From assembly GCA_029052265.1 (NCBI GenBank), contig JAIDJJ010000434.1, positions 1 through 6,374 on the forward strand: a DNA stretch of 6,374 nucleotides, read 5' to 3'. Position 1 is the stretch's first letter, and the number at the start of each line of letters is the position of its first letter. Both the position numbers and the translations under genes were made by a program. The notes under the pieces are model-generated. The model was given only the letters and a program-made list of their open reading frames with translations, was not told the origin of the DNA and searched no databases. Origin of the DNA: Muribaculaceae bacterium (lineage in GTDB: Bacteria; Bacteroidota; Bacteroidia; Bacteroidales; Muribaculaceae). Below are positions 1 through 5,856 of the stretch, one piece after another.

Positions 1-967
1 CTTGTGACAGATGCTTGAGAGATGCCGGCGATTTCTGGATAGAGTTGTCGTTCAGCATCTGCGAGGCAAGAGAAATTGTAGATATCGGAGTCTTTAGCTC
101 ATGGGTCATGTTGTTGATGAAATCAGTCTTCATCTCGGTGATCTTTTTCTGCCTGAATGCCAATATTATCGTGTATAGAAATATGACGAGCAGAATCAAG
201 GTGAAAGCAAGAGTGGGTATTATAAACCTTACAGAAGAAAAGATATAGTTCTTCTGGCTTGGAAATTCAACGTTTAGCTTGAGCTGGCTGTCGGTGTTCG
301 GGAAAAGAATCTGGGAAAAATTCCCTTTTGACGAATTTTCTCCGAATCCCTGAGATGCATAAAGAATCGCGTCTTTAGTAGTGGTGACTGCAAATTCAAA
401 CGGAAGGTTGAGACCGTTGTTTGCAAGTTCGGCAGTGAGATAATTACGTATCAGTGTAGAATCGGCACGCTGGAAGACCGGTCTTTTGCCGGAATCTCTC
501 AATATCGTAAGAATCACCTCATTAAGTAGCCCTTTCTGATACAGATATTGGCTCCTGATAACTTCCTGCATGTTGCGGTAGCGGGATTCCACATTATTGG
601 TGGGAGAAGGAAATCCCATTTTTGCGGGATCGCTTTTGGAATTGTCAACCTCAGCAGCAAAAGTGTAATTGGTGACAGTGCCGTCAGGGCTTTTTATAGA
701 ATAGCTGAATTTTTCACCTTTGCCGGCATATGGGGCGTCATCAAGCAGGCTTTTTTCAATAATGGACACATCTTCCTGCAGGAAATGCATGGTTTCCTTT
801 TTTTCAAGAAATGCAGAGGTAGACGCCATGCAACGCAAGACGGTTTCGGAAAATTGAGCCTCCCTCATTTCCACCATGTTTTCAAGATACATTAGCTGGA
901 AATAGAGCAACGCCCCGAATGTGAGCGACATCACTATTGTGAGCAACCAGATGATTGATTTCTTCAT
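1..967 (-). CDS. Sensor histidine kinase, N-terminal part (RprX-like), cut by the window edge
   Basis: This is a membrane two-component sensor kinase that autophosphorylates on histidine and passes the phosphate to a response regulator. Reading the minus strand from the ATG at 967 gives 322 uninterrupted codons to the left edge. A hydrophobic segment lies at about residues 4-25, followed by an extracytoplasmic domain of roughly 220 residues and a second membrane segment at about 248-271. A short linker (RQKKITEMK) leads into the HisKA motif TDFINNMTHELKTP, with the phospho-acceptor at His289. The rest of the dimerisation domain and the ATPase domain lie outside the window. The start (MKKSIIWLLTIVMS) and the overall layout resemble the RprX sensor of Bacteroides; that is recognition from memory, not a search. 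A partner regulator would be expected just left of the window. The gene is divergent from the peptidase gene at 1354 and has no Shine-Dalgarno sequence, as usual in Bacteroidetes. Confidence 0.93.
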   Translation of the reverse strand, partial: MKKSIIWLLTIVMSLTFGALLYFQLMYLENMVEMREAQFSETVLRCMASTSAFLEKKETMHFLQEDVSIIEKSLLDDAPYAGKGEKFSYSIKSPDGTVTNYTFAAEVDNSKSDPAKMGFPSPTNNVESRYRNMQEVIRSQYLYQKGLLNEVILTILRDSGKRPVFQRADSTLIRNYLTAELANNGLNLPFEFAVTTTKDAILYASQGFGENSSKGNFSQILFPNTDSQLKLNVEFPSQKNYIFSSVRFIIPTLAFTLILLVIFLYTIILAFRQKKITEMKTDFINNMTHELKTPISTISLASQMLNDNSIQKSPASLKHLSQ

Positions 968-986
968 ACTTACTACAGTTACGGAT

Positions 987-1048
987 TTATAGGCAATTAA
1001 ACCTTTTCCATAAATCTTACATAGATTTAACAATTTTAACGCCTATAA
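987..1048. repeat. Nested inverted repeat in the kinase leader
   Basis: The outer arms TTATAGGC (987-994) and GCCTATAA (1041-1048) are perfectly complementary, with a few more partly matching A/T positions inside them. Between them lies a second perfect 7-bp hairpin, TAAATCT (1011-1017) and AGATTTA (1023-1029), around a 5-nt loop. The structure sits 20-81 nt upstream of the kinase start, inside its probable 5' leader. It could be an RNA structure or an operator. The inner stem is AT-only apart from one G-C pair, so chance is not excluded. Confidence 0.45.
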
Positions 1049-1148
1049 GTTTAACTTTTTGCCCGTGTCCGGAATTATTGCCATAAAAAGATGATATCGT
1101 CTTCAGAATGGCATTGATTCCAAGAGCCCATATTTTAACACTACGGTG

Positions 1149-1156
1149 CAAATTTA
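1149..1156 (-). promoter_or_regulatory. Candidate -7 element for the sensor kinase
   Basis: Read on the minus strand this is TAAATTTG, an exact match to the Bacteroidetes primary sigma -7 consensus TAnnTTTG, followed by CA. No good TTTG was found at the expected -33 distance. If used, it would give the kinase a leader of about 175 nt that carries the nested inverted repeat at 987-1048. Confidence 0.4.
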
Positions 1157-1206
1157 ACATTTAAATGTGAAAATTAAAAAAATATCCGGCAAATAATGTA
1201 CAAAAC

Positions 1207-1230
1207 CATAATTTTTGTGGGAAAATTATG
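1207..1230. repeat. 9-bp inverted repeat upstream of the peptidase gene
   Basis: CATAATTTT (1207-1215) and AAAATTATG (1222-1230) are perfectly complementary across a 6-nt spacer. The element lies about 70 bp upstream of the best rightward promoter candidate. It could bind a dimeric regulator. With its A/T-rich arms it is not a strong terminator on either strand. Confidence 0.4.
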
Positions 1231-1262
1231 TTCGAGACCTGTCATGAGATATTAAAACCAAG

Positions 1263-1275
1263 TAACGTCACGTTA
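1263..1275. promoter_or_regulatory. Palindrome TAACGT-C-ACGTTA, candidate operator
   Basis: Two perfect 6-bp arms flank a single central base. The palindrome sits directly upstream of, or overlapping, the rightward promoter candidates: it touches a TAATTTTG match at 1276-1283 and lies 22 nt before the TACATTTG at 1298. The position suits an activator or repressor site for the peptidase gene. The regulator is unknown. Confidence 0.4.
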
Positions 1276-1297
1276 TAATTTTGGCATTCAATACCCA

Positions 1298-1305
1298 TAC
1301 ATTTG
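1298..1305 (+). promoter_or_regulatory. Candidate -7 element for the C11 peptidase gene
   Basis: TACATTTG is an exact match to the Bacteroidetes -7 consensus TAnnTTTG. A TTTG at 1280-1283 lies upstream, but the 14-nt spacing is shorter than the usual 19 or so, so the -33 element is weak. Transcription would start near 1312 and give a leader of about 40 nt that includes a small hairpin, GCCGG (1316-1320) with CCGGC (1326-1330). TAATTTTG at 1276-1283 is a second possible -7. Confidence 0.5.
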
Positions 1306-1353
1306 CATAATTTCCGCCGGCTTGTCCGGCATTACATAAAATATCTGTAAAAT

Positions 1354-2616
1354 ATGAAAATATCCGGTCTTGGCAGTCATTCTGTCATATGCCTTTTGGC
1401 GTCGGCGTGTGTACTCGCGGGCTGTGTCAGCCACAAAGACGAACCGCGTCAGGAAGGGTCAATAAAACGAGTGGTGCTTCTATATGCGGTGGCGTCGAAT
1501 AATCTCTACAGTAATCTGCAGTCAGATAAATCCGAGATTATAGAGGCAGCCAAAGATATTGACCTGTCAGGGTTGTCAATGTTGGTATATCAGGTGACCC
1601 CCACCGGTAATCCCGAGCTTCTTGAACTGACAAAAGACAACACCGGAGCCTGTGAATTTGTGCAGGTCAAGGAATATTCAAGAGATTTATATTCCACAGA
1701 TCCGGTCAGAATATCGGAAGTCATTGAAGATGTGAGGCATTTGCGGGAAAGCGAGAATTATGGATTGATACTTTGGTCGCACGGTACGGGAATCGATCCT
1801 TCATTTTCCACGCATGGAAATAATCCTCTCTTGTCAGTTGCCTCGGAACGGGATGCAACTTCCATAGAATATATAACAGCTGAGAATGTCCCCGGACTAT
1901 ACTCTTTCGGGTCAGACCGGGATATGGATAAGGATGCGTCTTATTATGACGAGACTGATATAGATGAACTCGCGGCAGCCATACCGGACGGGATGTTTGA
2001 TTTCATCTGGTTTGACGCGTGCTATATGTCGGGAATAGAGACCATCTATCAGTTGAGAAACAAGTGCGATTTTTTTGTGGGGTATCCGACAGAGGTCTAT
2101 ACTCCCGGTATGCCATACGATCAGACGATACCATATATATTGCGTGAGACTCCTGATCTAAAAGGGGCGGCAGAAAAATTCTTCAATTATTATTCCCAAC
2201 ATCAGGCAAGCAGTTACAGGGTTGCGACAGTTGCAGTGGCAGATATGGGAGAGATAGAGAGGGTGGCTGAATATTGCAGGGCTGCCTATGCTGATGCCAC
2301 GGTACCATCTGTTGCCGGCTTGCAGAAGTATTCGCGAAATTCGTTCGGACCGTTCTATGATTTCGGGCAATATACCCGTCTTATGGCAGAAAGCAGCCCT
2401 TCGGCTCCGGATGTGAGAGGCTTTGAAGAGGCGATGGAGCGGTTTATAATATATAAAGCGGCTACCGAAAAAGATTTCAATTTCAATCCTATTTCCCCGG
2501 AAAATTATTCAGGGATATCATGTTATCGCTTTTGGGAGGGCGATTCGTCAGAGAAAGCCCTTTATTATCATACTCTTGATTGGTATAACCGGGTGTATCC
2601 GGGATTAGGCAAATGA
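1354..2616 (+). CDS. Clostripain-like cysteine peptidase (family C11), lipoprotein
   Basis: This is a predicted cell-envelope cysteine endopeptidase of the C11 clostripain family (clan CD), 420 residues. The N-terminus has a lipoprotein signal peptide with lipobox LAGC and lipidation Cys24. A short spacer (VSHKDE) follows; its charged KDE resembles surface-export signals of Bacteroidetes lipoproteins, though K is further from the Cys than usual. The catalytic dyad is visible as His143 in LILWSHGTG, after a hydrophobic strand, and Cys223 in WFDACYMSG. Asp221, two residues before the Cys, matches the conserved acidic residue that gives C11 enzymes Arg/Lys preference at P1. A downstream YPTEVYTPGMPY segment (244-255) fits the family's substrate-side loop. 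The His-Cys spacing (80 residues) is longer than I recall for clostripain or PmC11. The gene heads the rightward set and is divergent from the sensor kinase. The substrate is unknown. Confidence 0.9.
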   Translation: MKISGLGSHSVICLLASACVLAGCVSHKDEPRQEGSIKRVVLLYAVASNNLYSNLQSDKSEIIEAAKDIDLSGLSMLVYQVTPTGNPELLELTKDNTGACEFVQVKEYSRDLYSTDPVRISEVIEDVRHLRESENYGLILWSHGTGIDPSFSTHGNNPLLSVASERDATSIEYITAENVPGLYSFGSDRDMDKDASYYDETDIDELAAAIPDGMFDFIWFDACYMSGIETIYQLRNKCDFFVGYPTEVYTPGMPYDQTIPYILRETPDLKGAAEKFFNYYSQHQASSYRVATVAVADMGEIERVAEYCRAAYADATVPSVAGLQKYSRNSFGPFYDFGQYTRLMAESSPSAPDVRGFEEAMERFIIYKAATEKDFNFNPISPENYSGISCYRFWEGDSSEKALYYHTLDWYNRVYPGLGK

Positions 2617-2693
2617 TATTGATATCACTTGGCAGATTATATCAGTATACAGTAGGCTTCGTAATTTATTTGGCAATATAAGCAAATATTTCA

Positions 2694-3830
2694 ATGATAC
2701 AGACAGAAGATTTACCAGTAGTGCCACTTCCTGATAAGGTTGACAGTGGCAAATCCGCATTCGAGACATTGAAAGGTCTCGGTTTTGACGATGCGATAAG
2801 CAGTATTGCAAACGGCATGGTGCAATTTGCATTCAAATTGTTTATCGCGATTTTAGTGTTTTATGTCGGCAAGTTCATAATTAAAAAGATTTACGGACTT
2901 GTATATTCCATAATGGTCAACCGCAAGGTCGACGCATCGTTGACGACATTTGTCCTTTCCTTGGTGAAAATAGTGCTTTTCTTCATCCTGATAGTGACAG
3001 TCGTCGGCATCATAGGGATCGAGACGAGTTCATTCCTTGCACTGTTTGCTTCAGCAGGTGTCGCGATAGGTATGGCGTTGAGCGGGACGCTTCAGAATTT
3101 TGCCGGAGGAGTACTCATTCTTCTACTGAAACCGTATAAGGTGGGGGATTATATAGAAACCCAAGGCTTCACCGGAACTGTAAAAGAGATACAGATATTC
3201 CATACCATAATAAATACTGCCGACAACAAGGCTATAATAATTCCCAACGGAGGCTTGTCGACAGGTTCGATCAATAATTATTCTCTTGAGCAATACAGAA
3301 GGGTAGACTGGAAGATAGGTCTGTCGTATGGAAATGATTATTCAGAGGCAAGGAAGACAATCCTTTCGATGCTTAATTCTGATCCCCGTGTGGTTAAGCA
3401 GTATATTGAAGACGATATGAAGATTCGTCGCGAACATGAGCTTGAAGAGGCAGTGAAGGATCGGGAGGCATCTTCCGGAACAGATCCTGTGAAGAAAGAG
3501 GGATGGTGGAAGCGGTTCAGAAGCCGCAGGAAAAGTCATCAGCTCGCCATTCAGGAGAAACTCCGCGAACAGATTTCACTCAATGAAGGGTTGCCGGTCA
3601 AAAAAGACTGCACTCCTTTTGTCGGACTTGATGAGCTTGCAGACAGCAGTATCAATATCGTCGTGAGGGCATGGACGCACTCGTCAAATTATTGGGGGCT
3701 GTTTTATGAGATGAACGAACGGTTTTATAAAGAACTGCCGGAGCATGGCTTTTCATTCCCGTTCCCGCAGATGGATGTGCATATCGCTGATTTGCCCGAC
3801 CCGATAAAACTGACTTCTACAGGGAATTGA
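2694..3830 (+). CDS. MscS-family small-conductance mechanosensitive channel with extra cytoplasmic segment
   Basis: This is an inner-membrane channel that opens under membrane tension to release solutes during hypo-osmotic shock. After about 40 soluble residues there are three membrane segments: about 44-70, 84-109 and the pore-lining TM3 (112-147). TM3 has the Gly/Ala pattern AGVAIGMALSGTLQNFAGG and runs into KPYKVGDYIE. The beta domain follows (GFTGTVKEIQIFHTII, IIIPNGGLSTGSINNYS), and the alpha/beta domain ends with SSINIVVRAWT and FPFPQMDVHI, as in E. coli MscS. At 378 residues it is clearly longer than the 286 of E. coli MscS. Much of the excess is a charged insert at about residues 240-305, containing the basic-aromatic run WWKRFRSRRK. 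It lies 77 bp after the peptidase gene, and its stop is 2 nt before the start of the E1-like gene. No strong promoter was recognised in the 77-bp gap. Confidence 0.95.
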   Translation: MIQTEDLPVVPLPDKVDSGKSAFETLKGLGFDDAISSIANGMVQFAFKLFIAILVFYVGKFIIKKIYGLVYSIMVNRKVDASLTTFVLSLVKIVLFFILIVTVVGIIGIETSSFLALFASAGVAIGMALSGTLQNFAGGVLILLLKPYKVGDYIETQGFTGTVKEIQIFHTIINTADNKAIIIPNGGLSTGSINNYSLEQYRRVDWKIGLSYGNDYSEARKTILSMLNSDPRVVKQYIEDDMKIRREHELEEAVKDREASSGTDPVKKEGWWKRFRSRRKSHQLAIQEKLREQISLNEGLPVKKDCTPFVGLDELADSSINIVVRAWTHSSNYWGLFYEMNERFYKELPEHGFSFPFPQMDVHIADLPDPIKLTSTGN

Positions 3831-3832
3831 CA

Positions 3833-4552
3833 ATGGAAGATCCAAATCTATCTCCGGAAGAAAAGAGACGCTATTCCCGGCAGATTGCGATAGGGGAGAT
3901 TGGTGTCGAAGGACAGATGAGATTAAAAGATGCCAAGATCTTTATCGTAGGTTGCGGGGCGTTAGGCTCCATGTCAGCCATGCAGCTCGCAGGGGCAGGT
4001 GTCGGTAATATCGGCATTTCGGATTTTGATAAAATTGATGAGTCGAACCTGCAAAGACAATTCTTTTTCAAGACATCAGAGACGGGTAAATCAAAAGCGG
4101 AAGTGTTGCATGAGAGGATGACGGAGCTAAACCCATCTTGCAATGTCGAAGTTTTCAACAGTCTTGTCGATAAGAATATGGCATTGAAATTATTCAAGGG
4201 ATATGATTATATTTTGGATGCCACCGATAATCCGGCTTCAAAACATATGATCGAATCTGTATGTGAAGAATTGGACAAGCCATGCTGTATAGGTGGAGTT
4301 TCCGGATTCAGAGGGCAGGTGATGACAGTATTTCCCGGCAGTCATAAATTCAGGGACCTTTTCCCTGATACAGATGACGGCGGATTTCTTCCATGCTCAA
4401 CAGGAGGGGTGGTGGGACCCGCCGCTGCAATATGCGCCTCCATTCAGGCTTCGGAAGTGATCAAACAGATTACGGGAGCGGGAGAATGCCTGGTTTCTAA
4501 AGTAATTACATTTGATTTGCTTGAGAATCGGTTTTCCACTCTGACTTTTTGA
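3833..4552 (+). CDS. ThiF/MoeB/HesA-type E1-like adenylyltransferase
   Basis: Enzymes of this family adenylate the C-terminal Gly-Gly of a ubiquitin-like sulfur carrier such as ThiS or MoaD, using ATP and Mg. Residue numbers are from the ATG at 3833 (239 aa), chosen over an in-frame TTG at 3827 that overlaps the channel stop. Visible hallmarks are RYSRQIAIGEIGVEGQ near the N-terminus, the nucleotide loop GCGALGS (40-46), DFDKIDESNLQRQ (64-76) with the conserved Arg75, lysines 86 and 88, and DATDN (129-133). PCSTGGVVGP follows, with Cys188 at the position of the ThiF acyl-disulfide or MoeB crossover Cys. The two CxxC zinc pairs of E. coli ThiF/MoeB are absent: FRDLFP (173-178) replaces the first, and the protein ends (RFSTLTF) before the second. 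There is no rhodanese domain. It is tightly coupled to the channel gene. Its carrier protein is not in the window, so thiamine, molybdopterin or another pathway cannot be decided. Confidence 0.9.
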   Translation: MEDPNLSPEEKRRYSRQIAIGEIGVEGQMRLKDAKIFIVGCGALGSMSAMQLAGAGVGNIGISDFDKIDESNLQRQFFFKTSETGKSKAEVLHERMTELNPSCNVEVFNSLVDKNMALKLFKGYDYILDATDNPASKHMIESVCEELDKPCCIGGVSGFRGQVMTVFPGSHKFRDLFPDTDDGGFLPCSTGGVVGPAAAICASIQASEVIKQITGAGECLVSKVITFDLLENRFSTLTF

Positions 4553-4570
4553 CTCATAATTATTACACTC

Positions 4571-4619
4571 AAAGATATAACCGGCGCATACTGATCCAGT
4601 ATGCGCCGGTTATATCTTT
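4571..4619. terminator. Bidirectional terminator, 23-bp perfect hairpin
   Basis: The arms 4571-4593 and 4597-4619 are perfectly complementary across a 3-nt loop (ATC). The GC-rich core is CCGGCGCATACTG, and the outer ends are AAAGATATAA on one side and TTATATCTTT on the other, so each strand ends in a U-rich tail. It lies 18 nt after the E1-like stop and 13 nt after the end of the convergent GH43 gene on the opposite strand. That is the expected place for a shared intrinsic terminator. Confidence 0.9.
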
Positions 4620-4632
4620 CATAGTCATCTAT

Positions 4633-5661
4633 TTATTTTTGGTTGGCACTTAATTTTTTTATAACCTTAAGTTTATTCCCCGACAGATCTACTTCCCAAA
4701 AAGTCGGTTTTCTTAAATATTTTCCATTCACTACAGAATGGCTATGTGCAGAAAGGATATCTCTGCCGGTCAGATCGCGGAATATCATTCCGTGTCCGTA
4801 ATTTGGTGGTGTAATAGGATCCGGTTCCTGAATCCAGGGTCCGAATATAGAACCGCTCACGGAATAAGCCACCCCCATTGTGTAATCTCCGAATATCCAG
4901 GAAGTCCAAATCATGCCAAGTCTTCCGGATCCGGTCTTGAAAAGCCACGGGCCGTCAGTCACCCTGTTGAAAGTAACCTTTCCGTTGCGATTCTCTCTGC
5001 TCCACGGAGAATCCGAAGCATGAAAAAGAATAACGGGTTCTCCAATAGGTCGAGTCAGATCGTCTGACAATTCCACCGCCTCAATCGTCCCGTTCTGATT
5101 GTGGAGCCATTCGCCACAAAATACCATATATTGCTTTCCATTTTCTTCCCAGAATGTTCCGTCAAGAGTAGGTCTGTCTTCCGGTAGATAATTGAATGAG
5201 TCTACCGGAATATAAGGTCCGTCAGGATTATCAGAAAATAGGATATGGGATGCGCGTCTGGGAATATCTCCTTCCCGGTTTGTCTCAATAATTATTTCCG
5301 GATTCGTGAATGTTGCGAAATAATAATATTTACCATTTTTTTCATGTAATTCGGCAGCCCAGATCTGAGGATGCGGTCCCATCCATGATGAAGAATCGGG
5401 ATGTGCCACAACGTATGGTCCGTCCCATAACTTGAGGTCTTTGCTTTTCCACAATAATCCACCGGTTCCCGTCATGTAGTAGGATTGTGAGCATGAATCA
5501 GACAGAACTGCAGGATCGCTGAGGATTATTGAATCTGTAGGCACCCCGTGTCTCACATTGTGTACGCGGGGAGCCGGGCGTAAGGCTGCCAGGTACGGCG
5601 CATAGCTTCCCGCACAACATATAAGCAGGACACGTAAGGCAATTTTGGAAAATCTTTTCAT
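4633..5661 (-). CDS. Exported glycoside hydrolase family 43-type five-bladed beta-propeller enzyme
   Basis: GH43 enzymes are inverting glycosidases acting on arabinan, xylan side chains and related plant glycans. This protein (342 aa) begins with a Sec-type signal peptide: basic MKRFSKIALR, then the hydrophobic VLLICCAGSY. The cleavage site is unclear, and the cysteines do not form a good lipobox. Propeller features in order are ILSDPAVL, with Asp49 as the likely catalytic base; the blade repeat KNGKYYYFATFTN; RPTLDGTFWEENGKQYMVF, with Asp167 as the likely pKa-modulating Asp; and EWLHNQNGTIEAVELSDDL, where Glu184 or Glu194 should be the general acid. DGPWLFKT, GRLGMIWTSW and GHGMIFRD follow, with His290 at the conserved central histidine position. 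Length and spacing are normal for a single-domain GH43. No SusC/D, regulator or other carbohydrate gene is in view. The substrate cannot be deduced from sequence alone. Confidence 0.86.
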   Translation of the reverse strand: MKRFSKIALRVLLICCAGSYAPYLAALRPAPRVHNVRHGVPTDSIILSDPAVLSDSCSQSYYMTGTGGLLWKSKDLKLWDGPYVVAHPDSSSWMGPHPQIWAAELHEKNGKYYYFATFTNPEIIIETNREGDIPRRASHILFSDNPDGPYIPVDSFNYLPEDRPTLDGTFWEENGKQYMVFCGEWLHNQNGTIEAVELSDDLTRPIGEPVILFHASDSPWSRENRNGKVTFNRVTDGPWLFKTGSGRLGMIWTSWIFGDYTMGVAYSVSGSIFGPWIQEPDPITPPNYGHGMIFRDLTGRDILSAHSHSVVNGKYLRKPTFWEVDLSGNKLKVIKKLSANQK

Positions 5662-5694
5662 AATTTATTAAAGGGCATTATATGTTTTCATTTG

Positions 5695-5702
5695 CAAAGT
5701 TA
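5695..5702 (-). promoter_or_regulatory. Candidate -7 element for the GH43 gene
   Basis: On the minus strand this reads TAACTTTG, an exact match to TAnnTTTG, followed by CAAATG. It lies 34 nt upstream of the GH43 ATG and would give a leader of under 30 nt. A recognisable TTTG at the -33 position is lacking. Confidence 0.5.
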
Positions 5703-5794
5703 ATAAATGAACAAATACAATGCATATATCTCGGCAATCTGTGAAGCCGTTCATCACGGATCTTGCAGCACCTTAAGGGATTGCTCTAAATATA

Positions 5795-5825
5795 AAAGAC
5801 GGAGACCATAACAGCCTCCGTCTTT
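5795..5825 (-). terminator. Intrinsic terminator after the glutamine synthetase gene
   Basis: AAAGACGGAG (5795-5804) pairs perfectly with CTCCGTCTTT (5816-5825) across an 11-nt loop. Read on the minus strand, the stem is followed by the U-rich TATATTTAG. It lies 31 nt beyond the glutamine synthetase stop and ahead of the GH43 promoter, so the two leftward genes are probably separate transcription units. Confidence 0.8.
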
Positions 5826-5856
5826 CATATAAGTTATAAGTGAATGAGGGAATGTA

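Larger units (their letters stand above)
968..1353. other. Divergent intergenic region with inverted repeats, no gene seen
   Basis: This 386-bp AT-rich spacer separates the leftward sensor kinase from the rightward C11 peptidase. I see no convincing gene or structural RNA. It contains candidate -7 elements for both directions (1149-1156 on minus, 1298-1305 on plus), a nested inverted repeat (987-1048), a 9-bp inverted repeat (1207-1230), a 13-bp odd palindrome (1263-1275) and a small GC-rich hairpin (1316-1330). Such a density of symmetric sequence suggests regulatory use, but no site matches a regulator motif that I can name. Confidence 0.6.

Noticed and set aside
548..895. 115-codon plus-strand open frame
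   Set aside because: It lies antisense to the continuous sensor-kinase frame, whose translation has clear membrane and HisKA motifs. It is a shadow.
1075..1131. 18-codon minus-strand open frame in the kinase leader (starts MGSWNQCHSEDD)
   Set aside because: It falls inside the probable transcript, but nothing about its composition or spacing supports a leader peptide. Frames of this length are expected by chance.
2612..2625. TGATAT-TG-ATATCA palindrome overlapping the peptidase stop
   Set aside because: Six AT-rich base pairs with a 2-nt centre are too weak for a terminator, and it partly coincides with coding sequence. Chance is likely.
3827..3832. TTG start for the E1-like gene overlapping the channel stop
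   Set aside because: It is possible, but the ATG two codons later is the more usual start and loses only two residues before the conserved region.
5703..5794. Possible small RNA or gene between the GH43 promoter and the terminator
   Set aside because: Only short imperfect repeats and no coding frame are visible. It looks like an ordinary promoter-upstream spacer.
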